NCBI RefSeq assembly: GCF_963678635.1 | Contig: NC_087066.1 | Location: 38,387,755-38,451,754 of the forward strand | From: Symsagittifera roscoffensis | Taxonomy: Eukaryota > Xenacoelomorpha > Acoela > Convolutidae | Direction of reading: 5' to 3' | Length of the DNA: 64,000 bases | Part shown: one piece after another, positions 1 through 11,600 of the stretch | Position numbering within the stretch: position 1 is the first letter of the stretch | Layout: each line of letters starts with the position of its first letter | The notes under the pieces: generated by a model | Seen by the model: the letters and a program-made list of their open reading frames with translations, nothing else | Told to the model about the DNA's origin: nothing | Database searches by the model: none | Translations under genes and position numbers: made by a program

Positions 1-783
1 TTTTACGGCCCAAAATGTTTTCTCCATATTTAATTACACAATATATATTTTAATCGAGGGAGTTTTCATTCGTATTGTGTAAGTCTTGCTAAAAGTACAT
101 CCGATTTTTGAACAACTTCGATAAGTATTTTGCCGAATGTGTAGCCATTGATTTGAAAGCGTCAAAAAGAAAAAAATGTCAAAAACCTGATGAGAAAATG
201 TGCTCCGAGTGAAGCAAATTTTGTAACAAAAAACACCATGAGAAACTTGACCAAACTCATTCCGAGTTAGTTGCGGACTTTGAGCCGATTCAACCCCTTA
301 ACTTCTTAAAAGGATGCATCAGCAATAGCATGCCCTAGTGCAATTTAAATTTTTCGGAAAACTTTATCGAGGTCACAGTAGTCTGGGACGCAAACTTTTG
401 AACACCAATGTGTTAAATCTATATCAAATAATAATCATAAAAACAAATTGTTTCCAAACGATATCTAATAACAAAGTTATTCATAACAAACTTATAAATA
501 CAAAATAGAATCGTTTGGGAGAACACCATTAAGCCAACACGGCCCATTTTCAAGTGTCTCATTAAGCGGAGAACAAAAAAAGTAGTTAAATTCGTCGATC
601 CAATGCAATGGACCTTCTACCGGTAAACATTTATTAAACGTAAAACCTCTTTATTCGCACCTTTAAACCAAACTCTATATTTAAAAAAAATTATTTTAAT
701 TTTTTGTTTTCTCGGGTACTCTTTTCTACCCATAATCTAGAAACCAACAGAAACAAGTTCTACTTATTGATCCAAAAAATGTC

Positions 784-1395
784 TCAGAGCATGCACAGTA
801 AAACCGTATTTCCTAGAATGTAATTATCCAAAAATTTACGATTAAAACTATTTAATTGAAACCGAGAAGCCCCATTCAAGAAAATGACCCAGGCGGGAAA
901 AAATTTATTACAAAGTTTAACATCAACTTGGCACTCTTTTCGAATAATTTTCCCGGTTAATTTCAGAACTTCGTACGCAAAAAACTCTCTTACGGTATTT
1001 ATTTTATTTTCATGCATTATATCAGTGATTGAATCCATCCTGTGTTTATAAAAAATTATTCTGATTAGCCTTCTGATTTTCATTTCCAGTTCTAACAGTT
1101 TGGTTTTGTCGGTATTTGCATAAACTAAAACTCCATATTGGATGATTGGTTGCACATAACTTTTATACGCAAATTTTAATTGCCATCCCGTTAAAAACTT
1201 TCTCAAATGAAAAAACACTCCACAGAATTGCAAAATTTTGTTTTTTACCTTATAAATACGCTGCTGAAAATTCAATTTACATTCAAGGCGAATTCCAAGA
1301 TATTTAAAACATTCTACATCTTCTATTTGGGTGTCATGTAAATGAGCCTCAATTATCAATTTAAATACCAGCAATGGCTCCTCATAAAATTTCAC
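784..1395 (-). mobile_element. LINE ORF2 C-terminal fragment
   Basis: The open stretch begins FKYLGIRLECKLNFQQRIYK and contains YKSYVQPIIQYGVLVYANTD, the region just after the RT thumb in APE-type LINEs. There is no catalytic motif. It is a 5'-truncated copy near the left window edge. Confidence 0.7.
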
Positions 1396-1746
1396 TGAAA
1401 ATATTATTTATCGAAAACTATCAGAGGATTTGCTGAGCTAAATAAATTACACTTTCATTGTTGGATAGTGGAGTTAGCCTTCTTTTTAACAAAAAAATGA
1501 TCTAAAGTTTAGAAAAATCCAACTTCAAACTGCGAAAAATCACATTTAATCTTATAACAAAAGTACCTTTGAATTTCGCAAGTTTTCCTGAAAATTATGG
1601 CTTTTTCACTTCTACGATGACATAAAGCGTGTATACGATTTATGTACAGGAAATAAGTTAACGATACTTCTTTCTAGGTGTAAAATTCAGCAATTTGTTA
1701 AAAACAGTGTATTCTAAAATAAATAACATTGGCTGGTAAAATTTAG

Positions 1747-2080
1747 AAAAAGCAACGAATTCCAAGTGCCTCGGAGTCATGCTTGACAATGAACTCAACT
1801 TCAGCGACAAAATTGAAAATGTTTGTAACGAACTGAAACAAACGGACTATAATTTTAAAGTGTGAGTTGGAATATATTTCAAACGTTTTCACTGAAAATA
1901 ATATTGATACTGCCTTTGAAATATTCTTTGTCCAACCATTCCAAGAAACTTTTAGACAACTAAGAAAGAAATCAACTTGATATATTCTGCATTTGGACAG
2001 ACCTATGGCTGCAAGAAAAACTAGAGAAAAAATAAAAGCGTTACTATTTTTACCTAATGTCAAAACTACGAAAGTGAAAA
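1747..2080 (+). mobile_element. LINE ORF2 fragment, decayed
   Basis: The plus frame KCLGVMLDNELNFSDKIENV is the conserved post-RT motif (KYLGI.LD..LNF..HI), then stops accumulate. It is opposite in orientation to the 784-1395 fragment. Confidence 0.5.
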
Positions 2081-2120
2081 ACTCGGTTTCAATGAAAATA
2101 GTAAGAGGGTATATATTTTT

Positions 2121-2340
2121 TTACTTGATAGCAATATGATCCCCAAAGACCTTTTCTCTATGATTGAAGTTGAGTTCAACTTTTTTCAAAACTTTTGTAA
2201 GCTTTAAGTTTGCGATAGTGAAAAGATGTTTTCTCTTTTTTACTAACAGTAAATTTCTTTTTAAGTGCCATTTATTGTGTTCTAGGTGACCTGGAGGGAT
2301 ATTACTAGAAGGGCTGAATAACGCATATAGCATTCCTGGC
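2121..2340 (-). mobile_element. Possible LINE ORF2 C-terminal scrap
   Basis: A lysine-rich open stretch (HLKRNLLLVKKRKHLFTIAN) resembles LINE C-termini but lacks a decisive motif. It lies between the 1747-2080 fragment and SVOP exon 10. Confidence 0.25.
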
Positions 2341-2538
2341 GTAGTGTTTGTAATTTAACTGATAACATACCTAAACAGTTTGTCTACATCGAAATTCAAA
2401 TTCAATTTCTTCTTGTAGATACACAAGACTGTATAATTTGTGATACTTAAGTACCTTGTAAGAAAATGGAAAACAATTTTATTCATCTGAGCTGGGATTT
2501 AAACTTTGAATGAAATCAGGTGATTGATTGGTGCTGAC

Positions 2539-2643
2539 CTGGGAATTCTGCCAAAGTGGTCCATAGTATATCCAAATAGTCGTCAGTGTCCAGCTCCTGA
2601 CAAGTGGCCCAGCACTCGTCGTCGCTGTCCTGTGCCTTCGTCA
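2539..2643 (-). CDS. SVOP: SVOP-like exon 10 (last exon in window)
   Basis: From a CTGTTTTAG acceptor to a GTCAGC donor, two bases, 34 codons and one base. It encodes TKAQDSDDECWATCQELDTD and DYLDILWTTLAEFP, matching SVOP SEEDYMDLLWTTLSEFPG. The next exon should begin by completing Gly and encode the LVTLWIID-like helix; it is not seen in bases 1-2538. Confidence 0.92.
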
Positions 2644-5600
2644 CTAAAACAGCACAGACTAGCTCTTCCTTACATTTCAAAATTTATTATTTCCTTGTCC
2701 TTTAACCGTGTTATCATAACTAAATGCGTAAGGTTGCATGTAAAATATAAGAAAGGAATCTGTTCATAATTGTTAATTTGTTCAAAATGCGCTCTCAATC
2801 CTGAAATGATTTTTCAAAATTGAAATTCAAATTTAGAGGGGGGGGGGGAGTCTCACAGAACTTGTTGAGTTGGGGTCAGCACCAGGGAGGGTATTTATCC
2901 TGCTTCTAATCTTAGGCTGGTGATTCGCTTGCTCATTTCCAGTTCCCCTCTGATTTCTTTTGGAACTCAAATTTAGTCTATTTAAAAAAATATAGATGTT
3001 CTCAGCTGCAATAAAACATGACAGCGTGAACAAGTAACCAAGCCTCTCCCCCCCTCCCAACCACATAATTATCAATTTCTTGGAGTAACGAGGAGTCTTA
3101 CAGGGTTATGTATGAAGACCAAATATGTTTGTCGTGGCCTAGACCGCATGCCAAATTTTGTAGCAATCTTATTGTTTTAGAGAGTAATTTGAGCAGTTCG
3201 TATACGTGTAATTCATCGATGGAGCAAATTCTCTGCGTTTTTCTTATAGTCCTTACTTCTTGTGTTTTTTTGAGACGAAACGCAATCCGATTTTAAAAAA
3301 ATTTCTTGCGCTTGCTAATTTTTTAAAGCGGTTCTATTGGCAACTCCGTATACTAATACACCATTTTGATATATTGGTTGTATAAGATGCTTGTAAATTC
3401 TAATGATAACAGATGAGCTAAGAAACTGTCTGCTTCAATTTTTTTTTAATTACATTAGTGATCATTATTTGTGTTTTTCCTTTGTTTGTTGTAAGTTTAT
3501 TACTTTTAATCCATTTGGATATTATTTCCAAGTCTGTTTTAAGTTCTTTAGTTTCGTTGAGTGTTCCAAAAATATTAGTGTCATCCGCATAAAGAATACA
3601 TTCACTGTGCTGTGGTATATTGGGAAGATCATTGATATAAATTTAAAAAAGCAGGGGACCCAAAACAGAACCTTAAGGAAATAAATCGGTGAGTTCCCAT
3701 ATGTTCCAATATTCGGAGGGGGGCAATAAGCAGAATGGTCCAAGTGCAGAATGGGTCTAAGAGCAGAAAAACAGAAAAACATTGACTTTTATTGGTTTAT
3801 ACGGGCTAGATGATAAAACAGTTATTAGCATCGTCAAAAATACCAAAAAAATGAATAATTTATGCAGTTAAATAGTTGGGATTATTTTGGATCAAAATGT
3901 TACCTTCAACCAACATATTGAATCAGTAAGAAAAAAATGCAATCGATTCATATCATATCCATTTTTATCAAACAGGACAGTTTCTTAGCTCATCTGTTCT
4001 CATTAGAATTTACAAGCAGTTTAAACAACCAATATATCAAAATGGTGTATTAGTATATGGAGTTGCCAATAGAACCGCTTTAAAAAATTAGCAAGCACAA
4101 GAATTTTTTTAAATGGAATTGCGTTTCGTCTCAAAAAAACACAAGAAGTAAGGACTATAAGAAAAACGCAGGGAATTTGCTCAATCAATGAATTACACGT
4201 ATACGAACTGCCCAAATTACTCTCCAAAACAATAAGACGAGAACATGAAAGTTCATTTCAAAACAAGAATTAGACAAATCACTCGTGACCACTAGAAGAA
4301 TAAAATCACTAGCAACAAAACAAAAATTAACGCCTAACAACAAAAAATTAATATCTGTGCAAATACGGACACTATTTAATTCTCTAATTAATTTCCATAT
4401 GAATATCATTAACGAAATTTTAATCGAGCCTAACCAGTCTATAGACAAACTTACGCATAAAATCAGAGATACTTGATTAATTGATTGCGATTACTTCAAC
4501 AAAATGTTTTGGTAAAAACGTTTTGAGTTTTTTTTTAAATAACTGAAATATAAAGCGAACCCAAAAAAACATCGTACTAACTGAAATAAAGCAAATAATT
4601 AAAAATTTAATTTTCAAGTCTGAAAATTGTTTTTTTTTGTTATCTTTCTATGCTTGTAATTACTACTGTAAAAATATATCAATAAGATGCAAAATAAAGG
4701 AACTGTAAGATTTTGAAACTTAACTTTTTTCTAGAAATGTATTAAATTTTTTTTCAGTATAAATGTTACTTAGACTAAACAATCAGGTCCATACACTAGA
4801 GCGTTGTATGTAAATTCGAATTTTGCTGCATTCTGATTGGTCGAAAATTCGCTGCAAATAATCTGCTATCTCCCCCTCCCCTTTTCTTGAAACGGGGGGG
4901 GGGGGGAGGAGAGATTGTTAAGCAGATCCTTTTTTTTAGAAAGTCATCAGGATGAACATAAATACCCATCAGTGATTTGGGTTCCTCGTCCTACAAATGA
5001 GCTCTTTTCCAGTTTCCCACCCCCCTCGAAAAATTACAAAACCAAACTGTTCAAAAATTGTTCAAACGGCATTTTGCAGGTTAAAAATGCTGCACAAATT
5101 TGTTCACCAGTTCACGCTGACACGTTTTAACGCAGTTTATAACATTAAAAAAAAAACACTTTAAATAAAAGAAGAAGAAGAATTAATTTCACTTAACAAT
5201 CAGATACACAATTACGAAATAGACTTTCACATATTGAATTTCAGAAAATATCAAAGGGGGAACTGGTAAAGATCCATCAAGAACCTAAAACATATCCTCC
5301 GCCGACCCGGACTCGAACCAGGGACCTAAGGATATCAGTTCATTCTACAGTCCTCCGCTCTACCAACTGAGCTATCGGCGGATACTTATTGCTGATCAGA
5401 CTATTGCATTGCTATGACCAATTTCGTCACGACGCGCATGCTTGTTACATATACCTTTCTTCTTTCACCTTATTGTCAATAGCATCTCAGAAGTTTTAAT
5501 TGCATCGTCCAACACGTTGTTTAACTAAGATATGTTTGAAGACCTAACAAATTTGTACTCAAGTATGTATTTGGGTTTTACCCAGAGTCGGATTTAGGAA

Positions 5601-8600
5601 ACCACCCTCCACCCCACATCTCTTAAAATTGGCTCTTGCCCAGACCCCCCTTTTTGAAATTCAAATTATGAAAGTCTATTTAAATTGACTTTTCATGCTA
5701 TAAACTGCATTAAAAGGTGTCAACATGAACAGGTGAACAAATTTCTACAACATTTACATGCAAAATGCCGTGTAAACAATTTTTGACACAGGCGAAGTTG
5801 CACTTCGCACACACAAGCAAAATATGACCGATAACACTAATGGGAAAAACTGAATGAGTAAAACTTTGAGTCTACAAAATTTCTTGAGTGACACACGCCA
5901 ATTATGAGTCTACATGATTGCTAAGTGACGCAAGCCATTGTGACTCACTAGCAGTATCAGTCAATTTGAAAAAGAAAATAGAAATTTACTAACTAACATG
6001 CCTCAATTTATAGAGCGGACGCATTTTAACTAGTAACCCTCACGTTTTGCTGCGGGTCTCCTTCCCTACCTCCACGCCACAGATTCATGATACCTTGAAG
6101 CTAAAATGCTATTTGTAATATAATAGTCTGTGTAAATATCCTTAGCATTGGCTGTACTTAATAGTTGGTTAAGGATCAAAATGGACTTTCAAAATGAACA
6201 CTAATATTTGCCCCTTAGGTTGGAAAAAAAAGTTCATACTATCACACAAGCTTTGCTTGTGTAAAAAAGAGAGTTCATACTATCACACAAGCTTTACTTG
6301 TGAAAACAGCTTTATTGTGTAATTTTATGAGGGTGGGAAACTGGAAAAGAATCCTTAGATTGCCTGACTTTGGTACTACTATTTTACGACGTCCATTTTT
6401 TGACGACCAACTCAAAACATTTTCTAGAGGCGATCGCTTTCGGCACCAATAATTATGCTAAGTTTGAGGTAAGAGAGCGCACAGAAAGACAACTTTTCGG
6501 CCAAAATTTCGGGTCTAAAGCATTTCAAAGTCATCATTGGAACTTTTTTCCCCAAGTTTTTTTTTTTTTTGAAAAATCGATCCCAATCTCAATCTCGAGA
6601 GAATACCATCTCAAGAACAAGGACATTTTATGATTGACGCTTTTTTGATAATAATAACTCCATTTGAGAAAACTGAATTAACAGGTAAAATTTTTATTCC
6701 GCTAGGAAATCTGAAAATTGAAATTGAGCTTGTCTTCATTTTAACAAAGGAAATCAACTGAAGTTATAGATGAAAAAACAAACCACTAAAGATCAAATTT
6801 GAGCGTAAGCAAATTTTAGGTCTTTCTTGAAACAAAAAGATCATAACGACCTAAATAAGAATTTTCACTACGTTAATTGACTGACTCTTAATAGTGCGTG
6901 TGAACTTCTTCAACGTAAAAGCAAAAAAATCAAAACCGAAATTTACGTTGCGTCATACTGTGTCGAAAGAAAACGCGCATAATCATTCGCATTCGGAAAA
7001 TGAAATGGGGTAAAGATAATAAAAAGTATATAAGAGAAAAAAATGGGATCTACTTAACAATTGCCCCCCTCCCTTTTTTAAGAAAGGGCTGCAACTGTTA
7101 AGTAGATTTAGTAGTCAAATTTTTGACCAATCAGATTGCAGCAAAATTCAAATTTTAAGTACAACACTCTAGCGGTGAACGCCCAACGCTCCCCTTTTAA
7201 ATACTAAATACAATGGCGCTCAAGGGGAGGGCGATTCTTAAAAAGATCCCACAACTGTTAAAAGTAACATAAAATGGTTCGAATCGTGGCTACCAAATTT
7301 AATTAGAAACGTTTTGTTGTTCTGACCATTTGTGAGGAACTTTGTATTCGGGTGAGTTTTCTTTTTGTTTTCTACGCAGATCAGCTACCACAAACAATCA
7401 TCGGAGAGAGTTGAGGGGTATATCATATTTAAGGCCTGTGTCGAGAAAAACTCTTTTACAATTTTTGATTTATAAATCAATTTCGAGCGAAAAACGCGAT
7501 CGAGTAACGTTGATTATGTGGAAATTAACTAGCTTTTTTAAAAAACAAAATTAGGCTCACAAAAATTGATTTTATTACCAAGAAAAATAGTTTTAGATGT
7601 TTATTTCAGCGCTTATTTGACAATAAATTAAAAAGATTGTACAAAAAATAAGAAAAACTTTAAATCATTTAAAAATTTTTTTTTGTTTGGTATTCTTTTC
7701 GTGAAAACAATTTTTGTCGATAATACCTAATTCATTCATTCTATACGCGACCGTTTAGATCTCGAATCACATTACCCACTAAAAACGGCACTAATTTGAT
7801 GAAAATTGAAAAAAAATATGAAAATGGTCGGATCACTCTGTGCTACTTCCACAGCAACGGGCTTTCCTTGTTTTTTTTTTGCATTTTAATATAGAAAAAA
7901 ATTCAAGTATTAGCAAAAAAAACCAGTTGCTGTGCAAGAAGCGCAAAAAGAATTAGATATAAAAAGTTAAACAATTGCTTTCAAAAAATGTATGAAAAAA
8001 CAATAACAATAACTAAAAAAAAATTAAGCTTATTGAACTTTGCAAACACGAGCGAGAAAGCGGCAAAGGTTTGTGAGCTCTAAAATGCAAAAAAAACTCA
8101 AATTTTGCATATAATAATTTATATTGTAATAAGCTAAAGGCAACCAATAAATTAGAAAGCATTGAACAAAGTTGCGGATAAATCATGCATTTCAAAAATC
8201 TCGCGAAGTATGCCGAGTTCAAAAATTTCTGAAATTGGAATTTAATCATTATACTGTAGTACAGGGACGGATACAAGACTTTCTCGAAGGGAGGGGCGGA
8301 TTTTCAAAAAAAATTGTCGATTTTTTTAGGTAGACTAAATTGATTTTCCGAGCGTTCCCAGAAAACTATTAAAACCCATGTTGGCAAAAATGATTTTAGC
8401 AGGCAAATTTTTGAAGAAGCTTTAATATTATATATCATTCTGATAATTCACTCTCGTACCATTCTAATAACTAACACATGCTTTTGTTCTTTTACACGCA
8501 AAATCAGGTACCACCCCAAGTATTTGATGTTGCGTATGAAAAACAGAAACATACCCGAATACAAAGTTCTTCACCATTGTCAATGACCAAAAAAAATTAG

Positions 8601-11600
8601 GCTGAAAAAATTCAAAAAACAGTGATTGAACACAGAGACGAACACAAAACAAGACAACCGATAAGCGAGAAAAAAAAATTTAAATAACTTGAAAATGTCA
8701 AAAAAACTAACCTATCACAATGAATAAAGCTAGTTTTGAAACCAAAACGTGTCCAGACAACACAATGTGAAATTAGCATCGGAAAAAATACTAGTCAAGC
8801 TGTAACAAAGCAGAAAATCACGTAGCAGAAACCATTCAAGTTGATAAAAAAATTCAAAAAGACTATAAGAACTCATTCAGTCCCCCTCAATTTCAAAATA
8901 CGCAAACACTTTTTCTCTCAAAAAACAATGCAATATGAGGTTAGTAGGCCGATATAATATAGGCCAAAAGCTATAAACCCCCATAAAGAACAAAACCAAG
9001 AAGGTATTTCGAAAACAGTCAATGAAAGCAACTAAACAGAAAAAACAACGCTTTTTGAAAAATCTCAACTTTCGAACTTTCCAGAAAAAATAGATGCCCT
9101 TGAAGTTCTTTTTCTTCGTTGCTGACAGAGGCTTCTAGGAATTAAGCATAGTGAGGTCCTGTGAACACAATAATTCACGGGAAAAAGCTAGTAGCTAGTT
9201 GCAATACACTTGCTATCTGAAATGTATTCAGCGCATGACCAGTTTATATATTTGATTTTATGATGTTAGTTATTATATTTTTTTGTGTATAAAAAGAGCT
9301 AAGTTAACCTTTTATATTTGTAAAGAATCTTACAGCTATATTTATTGCAATTCATATTACTACTGCGTAAAAATGTACTGCATAAGTAGTTTTGTAGAGG
9401 AATAACCGTTGTAGTCTGCTTTTTCATTTCACGATGTAGAGGCTCGGCCTGTCGTCCTGGTTGTGACCTGGTGCCAGCCTTATTATCCGTTTGATTTGAG
9501 TAGACTTATTGAGACGTTAATTTTATCTTATGTCAATTTGGTTTATCATTTTGTTGAGCGTTTTTGATCTAATCTGTCTATTCTATTTTGTTTTTGCCAA
9601 ATCTAAAATAGTGGATGTCTCTTTGAGACTCGTTTGGTCGCACCATATGAGTTTAAGTCCGGGTGGCTTTCTCATAGAATAATTTTCGACAAGGTACACC
9701 GTCTGTTCGTCACGCTATCTTATTTTCGGCCGGAGAGATTCGTACATTTTCTTAGTCTAATACCGATCCTAATCTTACTCTTATATTTCCTAGTCTCGAT
9801 AGATCTAATATATACTGGTATTGATGCGAGGTTAAAATCAAGAAAAAGCGACTGTTCACTAAATTAAATTTATTCTTCTCTTATTTATTCTTCTCCTTGC
9901 AATTTGTTGTAAGTTCTAGTCATGGATCATGATTGGTTAGTTCTTAGTATTTTACAGTGCTGGTTATCAAGAATATTATTGGATATATTAAATACTTGTT
10001 TTGAACTGGTTCCAATATAGTGGTTGCTTGACTAATGCAGTTTGGAAGAAAGGCTTTTTAAGCACGATTCGGAGCAGGGGCGGATTTAGGGATTCGCTTC
10101 AATGACTTACACAAAGGATCGCCCCCTTGGGGTCTGTTTTTGTCTGACCGACTCTGTTTTTGGCTGACCTATTTTTTATAAGGCTCCTTTAGCATAAATA
10201 TATACTTATTTTGAGGGAAGCTCGCGCCAAAAAAGCTCAATATCAATGCATGGAAAATCAATGCGGTCGATCTGAAAAACATGGAAAAAAATTGTCCCCT
10301 TCCTTCGATAAAATCTACCAGGGACTTATTTGTTACGAACAAAGATTTCATAGAATAACAGGGGTTCTGCCTATAAAGCACATTGTTATGTTCCCTATGA
10401 GGGCGGGATATTTAAGTAGCTTTCCTAGTTCAAAACTTAAAAACAAAAGCTCTGCACATATTTCGGCCCAAGTGAACAATCTCCCCTGACAAGATCAAGC
10501 GAACAATCTCCCTGCTAAAATTAAATGACATGCTCAAGCAGAATGACCTTCATGTGCCATGCTCAAATCTGATTGGCTGAAAATAATTTTTTCAATCAAG
10601 TGAACAATCTTCCCTTTATTATGATTTAGGGGTGCGATAGTTCTCTTGGTCCCTTATTTCACCCCCTCTTAAATTTAGTGTCATATTTCGCCCCTAATAT
10701 CTCACATAAACTGCTTAAAATTGTGCGAGATAAGTGAAGGGCGACACTAACCGCATTTCTCCTCTGACGCGCTCAATTCTGAGAATATCTCTGTGGTCGA
10801 CAGAACTATCCCGTAGTAAGACGCCGCTGCCACAAACCTATTAAAACACCACACAAAATTAAAGCATCATGTAAAAATTTTAATGGACTAAATGCGGTTT
10901 TATCGAATTTTTCGCATATCTATTCTCGAAATTCGCATGACCACTACTCACCATAACATCCAGAGAATGGTAGTTGTTAGCAAGAACTCTTTATTGAAAA
11001 GCTGCCCAAAAGTGCCTCTTCTATCACTTTCAACTCCCTCTTCCTAGAAGAAATAGAGAAAAATAATAATACCAACTCAGCTATTCAAAAAAAATGCGGC
11101 AGAATGCTGTACACAAGAGCGAATCGAATAGATACAGAATGAGAAACAATCATCATGAATGAAAGAATACATAAATTTTGAAAAATGAATCACCGAAAAA
11201 ATTTTAAAAAGGAAACCGGTTGCTGCTCAAATAGTCCAAAAGGTTGCCAAAATACAGAAAGTGTCAAAACTATTATGGAACATAGCCATTATACAATTGT
11301 AAAAAAGACAATGAACGCAAGGGAACCAAAAACAAATGAAGGACCTTTTTGTTTAAAAAAAATCAACTTTCAAATTTCAAAGAAGAAAATACATGGCCCT
11401 AAAATTCTGTGAATTGTCAGAATAAACTTTAATTGACACCTTTCTGACAAAATTAATCCAATATAGAAAAACTGGATCGATAGGTAAATTTTTTATTCCG
11501 CTAGGAAATTTGAATAGTGAAATCCAACCTCGAAACCTCTTTCACGTTTTTTCGCGCTATTTAGGCTTCTGTGATTGGAGAGCAAAATTAGCCTTCCGTA

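Larger units (their letters stand above)
5003..6350. mobile_element. Possible 1.35-kb composite element with 20-bp perfect TIRs around tRNA-Tyr
   Basis: TCTTTTCCAGTTTCCCACCC at 5003-5022 is the exact reverse complement of 6331-6350. Inside, 5050-5127 is the imperfect reverse complement of 5712-5785. The tRNA-Tyr gene (5298-5382) lies between those arms. No target duplication was found, so this may be two or more related miniature elements facing each other. Confidence 0.45.

Noticed and set aside
1-2538. Search for the missing C-terminal SVOP exons
   Set aside because: No segment on the minus strand encodes the expected helices with usable splice sites; the region holds LINE fragments, so the exons are placed outside the window.
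2833-3075. 80-residue open frame on the minus strand near a G-run
   Set aside because: It is composed of low-complexity flank and a homopolymer tract, with no motif and no good start context.
6231-6302. Short direct repeats as a possible CRISPR array
   Set aside because: Only two units, a palindromic core and no spacers; eukaryotic context. It is a local duplication within a repeat.
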